Assembly (NCBI GenBank): GCA_027858215.1
Contig: JAQIDD010000333.1
Location: forward strand, 1-13,630
DNA length: 13,630 nucleotides
Source: Candidatus Delongbacteria bacterium
GTDB lineage: Bacteria; Bacteroidota; Bacteroidia; Bacteroidales; ML635J-15
Direction of reading: 5' to 3'
Shown here one piece after another: positions 7,259 to 13,627 of the stretch (position 1 is its first letter; every line of letters starts with the position of its first letter). Below the pieces are notes generated by a model, which ran no database searches, was not told where the DNA came from, and saw only the letters and a list, made by a program, of their open reading frames with translations. The position numbers and the translations under genes were made by a program.

Positions 7259-7525
7259 GATACTGTCTCTAAAAAGTGGTAAAGTGAGCTTTTTCTAAAT
7301 TAGAGTTTTAAACCAAAAAACTATAAAGAAATGAAAAAACTACACTTTACAAAGGAGCAAATTACAAAAATTTTGTCAGAAGTGGCGACTAAAGAAAACG
7401 GATTTGAAGAAGTATTAAAATTAAGCCTGTATGGTATGTGCTGTACAAGCTTAATTATATCAAAAAAAAGTCCAGCCCAAAAAGTCATTTCTTGGTGGCA
7501 TTTTTAAACTTTTTAAACTGTGCTC
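7259..7525 (+). mobile_element. Possible internally deleted IS256-like element
   Basis: The left boundary is proposed at GATACTGTCTCTAAAAAGTG (from 7259), about 70 bases before the transposase-like ATG, which is the spacing expected for an IS end. At the other side, 7508-7525 read in reverse gives a partly similar sequence sharing TAAAAAGT and AC.GT. This suggests a decayed terminal inverted repeat, but the match is short and AT-rich. No target duplication could be confirmed. If correct, the element has lost nearly all of its transposase gene. Confidence 0.3.
7331..7507 (+). pseudogene. Truncated N-terminus of an IS256/mutator-type transposase
   Basis: The 58-codon frame begins MKKLHFTKEQITKILSEVA and continues KENGFEEVLKLSL, which resembles the start of mutator-family (IS256) transposases of Bacteroidota. 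Those begin with a short helical segment ending in an EEVLKLxLE-type motif. After about residue 34 the resemblance stops (YGMCCTSLIISKK...) and the frame ends at TAA 7505-7507. A full transposase is about 390-410 residues, so this is a remnant with no catalytic DDE residues. The identification rests on a short stretch and is moderate. Confidence 0.5.
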
Positions 7526-7530
7526 ATTAT

Positions 7531-8613
7531 TTATTTTGAATTCAGGTATTCTTTTCTGATGTTTTGGAACGTTTCCTGAACTGATATAATCTTTTCTGCC
7601 ATGTAAGCATTGGCACCTGCGAAAGCATAACCACTATTAAAATTACCTTTAAATGCACTGTATAATGCATTCATGATACAGTAAGGTGTAGTAGTAATAT
7701 CACAGGTTCTTATGCATTTAAACGGACACTTCACCGGGTGTTTTTTCCCCTGGTTCAGCTTTTCTATGAATTTGTTATGGATTGCTCTGCCTGGCATACC
7801 TACCGGACTTATAATAATCTCCATATCTTCTTTTTTTGATTCAAGATAACTGTTTTTAAATGATTCGGAGGCATCGCATTCATCTGTAGTAACAAAACGT
7901 GTACCCATTTGAACGCCGGTTGCACCAAGTTTTTGCATGTTTGAAATATCCTGACCGGAATAAATACCACCCGCTGCAATTACCGGAATAGTTTTTCCTG
8001 ATTTCACTTCAAATTCCTTCACCACTGATACCACTTCAGGTAAAATGTGTTCCAGGGAATAATTGGCATCTTTAATTTGAGCAGTTTTAAATCCAAGATG
8101 TCCGCCTGCTTTTGGGCCCTCAACCACCACCGCATCCGGCAGATAATTGTAATTTTGTTGCCATTTTGAGCATATGATCTTTGCCGCCCTGCCAGAAGAT
8201 ACTATCGGAACCAGTTTTGTGACGCTGTCGCTTTTTAAAAAGCCGGGCATATCAAGCGGCAAGCCTGCGCCACTGAATATTATATCGGCTTTCTCCGAAA
8301 TGGAGGTTTGTACCATGTCAGCGAAATTTGACATGGCTACCATGATGTTAACACCAACAATACCACTGGATTTTTCCCTGAATTTGTGAATTTCTTCTCT
8401 CAATCCCTGGATGCTGTCCTGGATAAAATCAGGATTCTTTTTGCGATATAATAAACCAAGTCCTGCACTTGCAATAACACCAACACCGCCTTGATTCGCA
8501 ACTGCTGATGCCAGGCCTGATAAAGATATTCCAACACCCATACCACCCTGAATGATGGGTACAGGAATTGTGAAATCTCCAATTTGTATTGGGTTCATAT
8601 TTTTTATATTCAT
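7531..8613 (-). CDS. FMN-dependent nitronate monooxygenase / FabK-like oxidoreductase
   Basis: The 360-residue protein is a TIM-barrel flavoprotein of the nitronate monooxygenase (2-nitropropane dioxygenase) and FabK enoyl-ACP reductase superfamily. Visible motifs are PIIQGGMGVGIS (19-30), EGPKAGGHLG (165-174, with H172 at the usual active-site position), VIAAGGI (211-217) and GATGVQMGTRF (230-240), which together form the FMN phosphate-binding side of the barrel. Oxidation of alkyl nitronates and NAD(P)H-dependent enoyl reduction cannot be told apart from sequence alone. The C-terminal part carries a cysteine cluster C296-x3-C300-x3-C304-x7-C312 (CPFKCIRTC...YC), found in some anaerobe homologues and possibly metal-binding. 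The start at 8613 is taken; M6 (8598) is possible. It is monocistronic and divergent from the arginine deiminase gene. Confidence 0.8.
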   Translation of the reverse strand: MNIKNMNPIQIGDFTIPVPIIQGGMGVGISLSGLASAVANQGGVGVIASAGLGLLYRKKNPDFIQDSIQGLREEIHKFREKSSGIVGVNIMVAMSNFADMVQTSISEKADIIFSGAGLPLDMPGFLKSDSVTKLVPIVSSGRAAKIICSKWQQNYNYLPDAVVVEGPKAGGHLGFKTAQIKDANYSLEHILPEVVSVVKEFEVKSGKTIPVIAAGGIYSGQDISNMQKLGATGVQMGTRFVTTDECDASESFKNSYLESKKEDMEIIISPVGMPGRAIHNKFIEKLNQGKKHPVKCPFKCIRTCDITTTPYCIMNALYSAFKGNFNSGYAFAGANAYMAEKIISVQETFQNIRKEYLNSK

Positions 8614-8619
8614 GATAAA

Positions 8620-8633
8620 ACCGGATTACCGGT
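8620..8633. promoter_or_regulatory. Short inverted repeat in the leader of the flavin oxidoreductase gene
   Basis: ACCGG (8620-8624) and CCGGT (8629-8633) flank ATTA, seven bases upstream of the minus-strand start codon. A near-match to the Bacteroidota -7 box (AAACTTTG on the minus strand, 8677-8684, first base deviating from TAnnTTTG) would give a leader of about 55 bases that includes this hairpin. It may affect translation or bind a dimeric regulator; neither is shown. Confidence 0.25.
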
Positions 8634-8752
8634 GGATTTTAATTGTGATTAATACTCCTTTGAAAAAATGGTGAAGCAAAGTTTTGTTTCCTACTCCCCA
8701 CATTAACTACCTCAAAGTTAAATAAATAAAAATAACTTTACAAGAAAATATT

Positions 8753-8890
8753 ATGCTCCCGGAAAAGGGCATGAAACAACCAGGTACCAGAAAAGAACCT
8801 GCAATAGAAAATAATTTGAGACCCTCAATACCAAAAAAAACGTCAGATTTAGGCGAGCACTTTGGGATTTTTGCGCATAAATCGAATTAA
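8753..8890 (+). CDS. Possible small ORF (45 residues) in the divergent intergenic region
   Basis: An ATG at 8753 opens 45 codons (begins MLPEKGMKQPGT, ends FGIFAHKSN) up to TAA 8888-8890, just ahead of the arginine deiminase gene. TAACTTTA at 8733-8740 deviates from TAnnTTTG only in its last base and sits 12 bases before the ATG. The peptide is polar and basic, with no signal peptide, helix or motif that I recognise. It may be a leader peptide, a real small protein, or chance. The region 8614-8910 holds no other gene. Confidence 0.2.
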   Translation: MLPEKGMKQPGTRKEPAIENNLRPSIPKKTSDLGEHFGIFAHKSN

Positions 8891-8909
8891 TTTGCAATGC
8901 TTAGCTCCA

Positions 8910-8932
8910 AATGCTTAAAAGCATTAGCTTTG
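8910..8932 (+). promoter_or_regulatory. Promoter -7 box and overlapping palindrome ahead of arginine deiminase
   Basis: TAGCTTTG at 8925-8932 matches TAnnTTTG exactly. Immediately upstream and sharing one base is the palindrome AATGCTTAAAAGCATT (8910-8925), with two 7-base arms and a 2-base centre. AATGCTTAGC also occurs once more at 8896-8905. A dimeric repressor bound there would cover the polymerase site, so this is a candidate operator; the regulator is unknown. The box also lies inside the longest open frame, which bears on the gene's start. Confidence 0.5.
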
Positions 8933-8955
8933 CAGTATTAATAATGTCGTTTATT

Positions 8956-10215
8956 ATGAGAGCAGAAACATTCAAAATAAGGCTCAATTCCGAAATTGGA
9001 AAACTCAACGGTGTGATTTTGCACACGCCGGGGGCAGAAGTTCAGAACATGACCCCCGAAAATGCAGAGCGTGCTTTGTACAGCGATATTCTGAATCTCA
9101 AAGTAGCTCAGGATGAATACAACCAGCTTTCAGGATTCCTGTCAAAAGTAACACACACATACCAGGTAAAAACCCTGCTTGAAGACCTTTTGGAAAACAG
9201 TCGTCTAAGGGAAAATCTGCTTGACAGGATTTGTGACAATGAAAATGCCATGCACCATCGTCATGTTTTGGATAAGCTTGATCACAAAAGCCTTGCTGCC
9301 CAAATCATAGAAGGTGTAATAATGACAAAAAACACCCTCTCTGCATACCTGAGCAAAGACAGGTATGCGCTCAAGCCGCTGCACAACTTTTTTTTCACAC
9401 GTGATGCTGCCATTACCATCAATGATAAAGTGCTGATTGCGCGCATGGCAAACAAAGTAAGGGAACGTGAATCCATCATCATGCAGTCTGTTTTTGATTT
9501 TCACCCCCTGTTTTCTGCCAACACGGTGAATCCGGTTGAAGATAAATACTTCGATGAACAAAATACCATTGAAGGTGGTGATGTGCTTGTAGCAAGGAAA
9601 GATGTACTGCTAATAGGGAATAGCTCCAGGACAACGTCACAGGGCATTGATTATCTATTACACCGCCTGCGTGAAAGAAAAGAAAATATGCACATCATTG
9701 TTCAGGAATTACCATATTCACCGGAGTCTTTTATTCACCTTGATATGGTTTTCACATTTCTGGACAAAGATAAATGCATGGTATATGAACCGCTTATCTT
9801 AAAACCCAGCCGTTTTCAAACTGTGCATATTGTGGCTGAAGGCGGGAAGGTCAAGATTTTTGAAGAGGAGAACCTACTTTCTGCCCTGAAAAAACTTGGT
9901 ATGGATTTGGAACCTGTTCTCTGTGGTGGCACAACAGACCAATGGATTCAACAACGCGAACAATGGCACAGCGGCGCTAACTTTTTTGCCTTTGAACCCG
10001 GAAAAGTGGTTGGATACGAACGAAACAGCTACACCATTGATGAACTCAACAATCATGGCTTTGAAGTGCTTAGAGCAAAGGATGTCATCAAAGGCAAAGC
10101 CCATCCTGACGACTATAAAAAATGCGTGGTTACCATTGGAGGTTCAGAATTGTCCCGCGGCGGTGGCGGAGCCCGGTGTATGACTATGCCTTTCAATCGT
10201 GATGACATTGGATGA
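8956..10215 (+). CDS. arcA: Arginine deiminase
   Basis: The enzyme hydrolyses L-arginine to L-citrulline and ammonia. Numbered from the chosen ATG (419 residues, normal for the family), the guanidine-modifying superfamily residues are in place: FFTRD with D150, IEGGDV with E206 and D209, HLD with H261 and D263, and nucleophile C408 in RGGGGARCMTMP. The N-terminal SEIGKLNGVILHTPG is also typical. The frame is open back to an ATG at 8911, but an exact -7 promoter box lies at 8925-8932, so transcription probably starts near 8936-8941. The true start is then 8956 (MRAETFKI) or 8944. No arcB, arcC or antiporter gene lies beside it, so it is not part of a complete arginine-fermentation operon here. 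Citrulline could be used elsewhere, or the gene may act in arginine breakdown or acid response. Confidence 0.9.
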   Translation: MRAETFKIRLNSEIGKLNGVILHTPGAEVQNMTPENAERALYSDILNLKVAQDEYNQLSGFLSKVTHTYQVKTLLEDLLENSRLRENLLDRICDNENAMHHRHVLDKLDHKSLAAQIIEGVIMTKNTLSAYLSKDRYALKPLHNFFFTRDAAITINDKVLIARMANKVRERESIIMQSVFDFHPLFSANTVNPVEDKYFDEQNTIEGGDVLVARKDVLLIGNSSRTTSQGIDYLLHRLRERKENMHIIVQELPYSPESFIHLDMVFTFLDKDKCMVYEPLILKPSRFQTVHIVAEGGKVKIFEEENLLSALKKLGMDLEPVLCGGTTDQWIQQREQWHSGANFFAFEPGKVVGYERNSYTIDELNNHGFEVLRAKDVIKGKAHPDDYKKCVVTIGGSELSRGGGGARCMTMPFNRDDIG

Positions 10216-10314
10216 TGTGGTACGAACCTGCCGCAAAAGCACGCTTTTATCCTCAGGATGAAACCCACTGTAAAACACAAACAATAAAAATATCTGTCAC
10301 ACCGAATGACGGGA

Positions 10315-12258
10315 TCACCGCATAATCACGATGCCTTTGTTCTTTACAAGCAAAGAAATGACTTTTTCAATGTTTCTTTTTTCTTCCAGTAAGGAATATA
10401 TCTCTTTATTATCAGCATCCTTGTTTTGTAATGCTTTGATGCGTTTTACTGTCTTATCCTGTGCTTTTTGCATTACCTTTCGTTTATACTGATGTATCAG
10501 GTTGGGAAGATATTCTTTCAGGTTATCTTCTGCTGTTTGTACGTAAGTGCCCCGTTTTTCCCAAAATTTATGCAGATAATACTTTGTTGCACACAACTCA
10601 ACAGATATGTGTGCAATGTCAGAATCAGGATGCCGCGTAAAATAGTGTTGATCTATTTTCTTACCACTGGTCAGCAAATCAGCTACTTCCTCAAAAAGCT
10701 TATCATACAGAAAATTCTCAAATTTCAACTCATCATTCCTGATTTCGTTGATGATATAATCAGCCACCGTATGTTCCACCCCGGATTCTTCATCCTTACT
10801 AAACACATTGTTTCCATAGGTCAACAAAAGGCTGATGATTTCTTTCTCATGTTCTTCAAAAATGATGTTGGTAACGTTTGACGGAACGGCAGGGGTAGGG
10901 GCATTCCGGTCATGAAGCTGCTGGCGCTTTTGCTGTTTTTGTTTATCTTTCAGATGTTTATAGCGGAATTTCTGTAACTCTTTGTACAGGATGTCCTCAT
11001 CCACATCCATTATTTTGCTTACGGATTTTATATACTCTGATTGTTTGATGTTGTTGTCCAGCACCGATATACTACGTACAATGGAACTGATCATTTCAGA
11101 GCGTTTTACAGGATCATTACTGGCTTCATCCATCAATAAGCCGGTTTTGAATTGTATGAAATCTTCCTGATGTGCCTCAATAAATGTACGGATATCGTCA
11201 GGACTGTTTTTCCGGGCAAATGAATCCGGATCTTCACCTTCAGGGAACATAACAAGTCTGACATTCATGCCTTGCTCCAGTATCATATCAATACCACGTA
11301 GAGAAGCTTTCAAACCTGCCGGATCACCATCATACAGAATGGTAATGTTTTCCGAAAAACGCCTTATTAACCGTATCTGTTCTTCTGTAAGTGATGTGCC
11401 TGATGAAGCCACTACATTTTCAATGCCTTTTTGATGCATGGATATAACATCCGTGTATCCTTCCACCAGGAAACACACATTTTGCTGAACGATAGCACGC
11501 TTTGCCTGGTAAATACCATACAGTATTTTACTTTTGTGATACACTTCAGACTCAGGCGAATTCAGGTATTTGGCTGTCTTTTTATCGCCGGTACGGAGTG
11601 TACGTCCGCCAAACCCTACCACCCTGCCTGATACAGAATGTATAGGAAACATCACACGGCCACTGAAACGATCGGCACGCCAGTCTTCCCGGACAATGGT
11701 CAATCCTGTTTTTTCAAGAAATTCAAGCTTATATCCCTTGCCCAGCGCATATTCTGTAAAGGTGTCCTTGCCTTCAGGGCAATAGCCAAGATCAAATTTC
11801 TCAATCATCTGGTCTGTAAACCCGCGCTCCCTGAAATAGGATAAGCCAATAGCACGTCCTGTTTCATCTTCTGTCAGTTGCCGGATAAAATACTTCCGGG
11901 CAAACTCATTGACAACCATCATGCTTTCACGCATATCCCGCTTTTCAACATCTTCATCGCTTGTTTTTTCTTCTTCAACCGGGATGTTGTATTTTGTTGC
12001 CAGGTATTTCAACGATTCGGGATAGGACATGTGCTCGTGTTCCATCACAAATTGCACAACATTTCCACCTTTACCACAACCAAAACATTTGTATATCCCT
12101 TTTGATTGTGATACATTGAAGGAAGGGGTTTTTTCATTGTGAAATGGACACAATCCAACGTAATTCGTGCCACGTCGTTTTAACTGCACAAAATCACTGA
12201 TAACATCCACTATTTCAGCGGTATCAAATATACGGTCTATGGTTTCTCTCTTTATCAT
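10315..12258 (-). CDS. dnaG: DNA primase
   Basis: DnaG synthesises RNA primers at replication forks with the DnaB helicase. The 647-residue protein has the N-terminal CHC2 zinc finger (C37, H40, C58, C61 in CPFHNEKTPSF ... CFGCGKGG) and an RNA polymerase core. The Toprim domain has the acidic glutamate in VEGYTD (E266) and the DGD motif D310/D312, followed by EDPDSF (342-347). A Lys/Gln-rich linker (about 430-450) leads to the C-terminal helicase-interaction domain (about 460-647). The start MIKRETIDRIFDTAEIVDVI is the standard N-terminus. It is not in the rpsU-dnaG-rpoD arrangement of E. coli, which is normal for Bacteroidota. The 3' end faces the arginine deiminase gene across 99 bases with no strong terminator. 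Confidence 0.97.
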   Translation of the reverse strand: MIKRETIDRIFDTAEIVDVISDFVQLKRRGTNYVGLCPFHNEKTPSFNVSQSKGIYKCFGCGKGGNVVQFVMEHEHMSYPESLKYLATKYNIPVEEEKTSDEDVEKRDMRESMMVVNEFARKYFIRQLTEDETGRAIGLSYFRERGFTDQMIEKFDLGYCPEGKDTFTEYALGKGYKLEFLEKTGLTIVREDWRADRFSGRVMFPIHSVSGRVVGFGGRTLRTGDKKTAKYLNSPESEVYHKSKILYGIYQAKRAIVQQNVCFLVEGYTDVISMHQKGIENVVASSGTSLTEEQIRLIRRFSENITILYDGDPAGLKASLRGIDMILEQGMNVRLVMFPEGEDPDSFARKNSPDDIRTFIEAHQEDFIQFKTGLLMDEASNDPVKRSEMISSIVRSISVLDNNIKQSEYIKSVSKIMDVDEDILYKELQKFRYKHLKDKQKQQKRQQLHDRNAPTPAVPSNVTNIIFEEHEKEIISLLLTYGNNVFSKDEESGVEHTVADYIINEIRNDELKFENFLYDKLFEEVADLLTSGKKIDQHYFTRHPDSDIAHISVELCATKYYLHKFWEKRGTYVQTAEDNLKEYLPNLIHQYKRKVMQKAQDKTVKRIKALQNKDADNKEIYSLLEEKRNIEKVISLLVKNKGIVIMR

Positions 12259-12280
12259 TTTTCTTGTGATGATGGCATGT

Positions 12281-12288
12281 CAAAATTA
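12281..12288 (-). promoter_or_regulatory. Putative promoter -7 box of dnaG
   Basis: On the minus strand TAATTTTG matches TAnnTTTG exactly and lies 22 bases before the dnaG start codon. This gives a predicted leader of about 15-20 bases. No clear -33 TTG is seen upstream. The rest of 12259-12514, between the dnaG start and the sirtuin stop, holds no gene that I can support. Confidence 0.5.
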
Positions 12289-12514
12289 ATCATTTAATAG
12301 CATTTCTTTGTCATAAAAACCTGAAATTTTGAAAAAAATCTACTTTGTGTGTGACAGCAGTGTTTTAAAACTTAGTGTTGATATTCAGCGAGTTGTGAGG
12401 TTGTAATGTTAAACACGGTTAATTCAATAAGCTAATTCAATGTGAATCAAATCATCCCGTGGATCACATGCAAAAACAATATTTTACAATAAGTAATTAT
12501 GTTAATCTCTCCGG

Positions 12515-13192
12515 CTAACATAGATTCACAAAATCCAGGATCCCTTCAGTGGCTTTTTTCCGAATAACATTTACTTTATCTGAATCAACGTAAGGGGTGC
12601 CGGGATCAATCAGGTGAATGTTGCAATGTTCGGGGCAATAATTTACAAGTCCGGCTGCCGGATACACATTCAGCGAGGTCCCGATAATCAGTAATATATC
12701 CGCTTTGGACACAATGTCAATGGCATCTTCAATGGCCGGAACAGCTTCGCCGAACCACACCACATGCGGCCTAAGCTGGCTTCCCAGTTCACATGCATCT
12801 CCGATGTTGAGTTCACTACCTTCGATATCGTAAATCAGGTTCTCATCTTTGGTGCTTCTCGCTTTTCTGATTTCCCCGTGCAGGTGCAAAACTTTTGAGC
12901 TGCCGGCTCGTTCATGCAGGTCATCCACATTTTGGGTAATCACATGCACATCAAAGTGGTTTTCCAGTTCGGCGATTTTTTTATGCGCCAGGTTTGGTTT
13001 TGCTTCAATGACTTTTTTCCGGCGCATGTTATAAAACCGCAGCACAAGTTCGGGGTCATTTTCCCATGCAGCAGGATTAGCAAGCTCAGTGACATCGTAT
13101 TTTTCCCACAACCCGCCGGCACCACGGAACGTGTCAATGCCACTTTCCTGGCTTATGCCTGCGCCTGAAAGTACAACCAGTTTTTCTTGCAT
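12515..13192 (-). CDS. cobB: NAD-dependent protein deacylase (sirtuin, Sir2/CobB family)
   Basis: Sirtuins remove acyl groups from lysines using NAD+. Numbered from the chosen start (225 residues, beginning MQEKLVVLSGAGISQESG), the Rossmann motif GAGIS is at 10-14. TFRGAGGLW follows (21-29), then QNVDDLHERAG (87-97), catalytic H105 in HGE, FGE (147-149) and GTSLNVYPA (171-179). Y54 and R57 in FYNMRR match the Tyr-Arg pair of class III sirtuins that favour succinyl and malonyl groups. The two zinc CxxC pairs normally between HGE and FGE are absent; only C134 remains. The frame extends 11 codons upstream to 13225, but an exact -7 box (13228-13235) just before that ATG implies that transcription starts at or inside it, so the downstream Met is preferred. 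Confidence 0.9.
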   Translation of the reverse strand: MQEKLVVLSGAGISQESGIDTFRGAGGLWEKYDVTELANPAAWENDPELVLRFYNMRRKKVIEAKPNLAHKKIAELENHFDVHVITQNVDDLHERAGSSKVLHLHGEIRKARSTKDENLIYDIEGSELNIGDACELGSQLRPHVVWFGEAVPAIEDAIDIVSKADILLIIGTSLNVYPAAGLVNYCPEHCNIHLIDPGTPYVDSDKVNVIRKKATEGILDFVNLC

Positions 13193-13227
13193 AGGTATGT
13201 GTGTTATGTTTTTGCAACTGCTCATGG

Positions 13228-13235
13228 CAAAGTTA
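13228..13235 (-). promoter_or_regulatory. Putative promoter -7 box of the sirtuin gene
   Basis: TAACTTTG on the minus strand matches TAnnTTTG exactly and is two bases ahead of the upstream ATG (13225). A TTTG lies further up, but at 27 bases it is too far for a standard -33 element. The position argues for translation from 13192 with a leader of roughly 28-32 bases, or alternatively for a leaderless mRNA if 13225 is used. Confidence 0.5.
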
Positions 13236-13276
13236 TAAAATTTATGTAATGATCTAAAATGTCAAACTATATAAGG

Positions 13277-13327
13277 CATATAAGGAATTATAAGGGAAAC
13301 CTTAAATGGCCTTATAATCCTTATATG
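13277..13327. repeat. Inverted repeat built from TATAAGG units
   Basis: The left arm CATATAAGGAATTATAAGG (13277-13295) is complementary to CCTTATAATCCTTATATG (13310-13327) except for one extra A, with a 14-base loop. Left of it another TATAAGG occurs, so the unit repeats three times at 9-10 base spacing. An alternative smaller hairpin TAAGG-GAAA-CCTTA exists across the centre. It lies upstream of the sirtuin promoter. It may be a dispersed intergenic repeat or a binding array for a protein contacting one helix face. Confidence 0.7.
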
Positions 13328-13451
13328 GTTCAAAATAACCGTAATTTACTGTATAAATGGACAATTCATATTAATAAACTGCAGTGAGCATCGGTATGCA
13401 TCGGGTGCTATGTTAAGCCTAAGATGATGGTTAAGTTGAAGGGATTCTTTA

Positions 13452-13467
13452 TTTCGTAAAAACGAAA
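13452..13467. repeat. Small hairpin
   Basis: TTTCGT and ACGAAA form a 6-bp perfect stem with an AAAA loop. It is too short and lacks a T-run, so it is not called a terminator. Confidence 0.3.
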
Positions 13468-13503
13468 AAGAACAAAACCTGGGCATCAGATTAGGCCTGA
13501 CAT

Positions 13504-13519
13504 GACACTAGATAGTGTC
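13504..13519. repeat. Short inverted repeat GACACTA/TAGTGTC
   Basis: Two 7-base arms (13504-13510 and 13513-13519) with a 2-base centre precede TGTCCATAATG. This may be the boundary of the larger repeat that fills the right edge of the window. Confidence 0.45.
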
Positions 13520-13523
13520 TGTC

Positions 13524-13627
13524 CATAATGTCTGATTTCTTCGTTACGCTCGTATTTAAAACAGTCATTTACGAAAGTAAAATCCTTGGTTTTAAATACT
13601 TCGCAGGCCTCGAACTCAAACATTATG
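13524..13627. repeat. Long imperfect inverted repeat at the right edge, possible mobile-element end
   Basis: CATAATG (13524-13530) and CATTATG (13621-13627) are complementary, as are GTATTTAAAA (13552-13561) and TTTTAAATAC (13590-13599). The two pairs are at identical spacing, so the arms are the same length with diverged middles. Both strands are open: the minus strand for 45 codons from 13623 (begins MFEFEACEVFKT) and the plus strand from 13528 to the window end. Equal-length arms with conserved ends suggest a symmetrical RNA or DNA element, perhaps an IS or MITE end. Confidence 0.35.

Larger units (their letters stand above)
6965..7530. other. 566-bp scar region between rnfA and the flavin oxidoreductase gene
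   Basis: No intact gene is visible. The stretch holds the weak hairpin behind rnfA, the unidentified minus-strand fragment (6973-7143), an AT-rich linker (about 7145-7258) in which I see nothing, and the transposase remnant. It reads as a place where one or more insertions have come and decayed. The 3' end of the minus-strand gene at 7531 abuts it without a recognisable terminator. Confidence 0.5.

Noticed and set aside
10235..10248. AAAAGC-AC-GCTTTT hairpin between arginine deiminase and dnaG
   Set aside because: The stem is only 5-6 bp with a tiny loop and no following T-tract, so it is too weak to call a terminator. The GTCA/TGAC pair near 10296-10310 is weaker still.
12499..12521. ATGTTA/TAACAT hairpin at the sirtuin stop codon
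   Set aside because: It is a 6-bp AT-rich stem with an 11-base loop and no T-run on the minus strand; chance is likely.
13268..13327. Repeated TATAAGG units as a CRISPR array
   Set aside because: The units are only 7 bases with 2-3 base gaps and inverted copies; there are no spacers and no cas genes.
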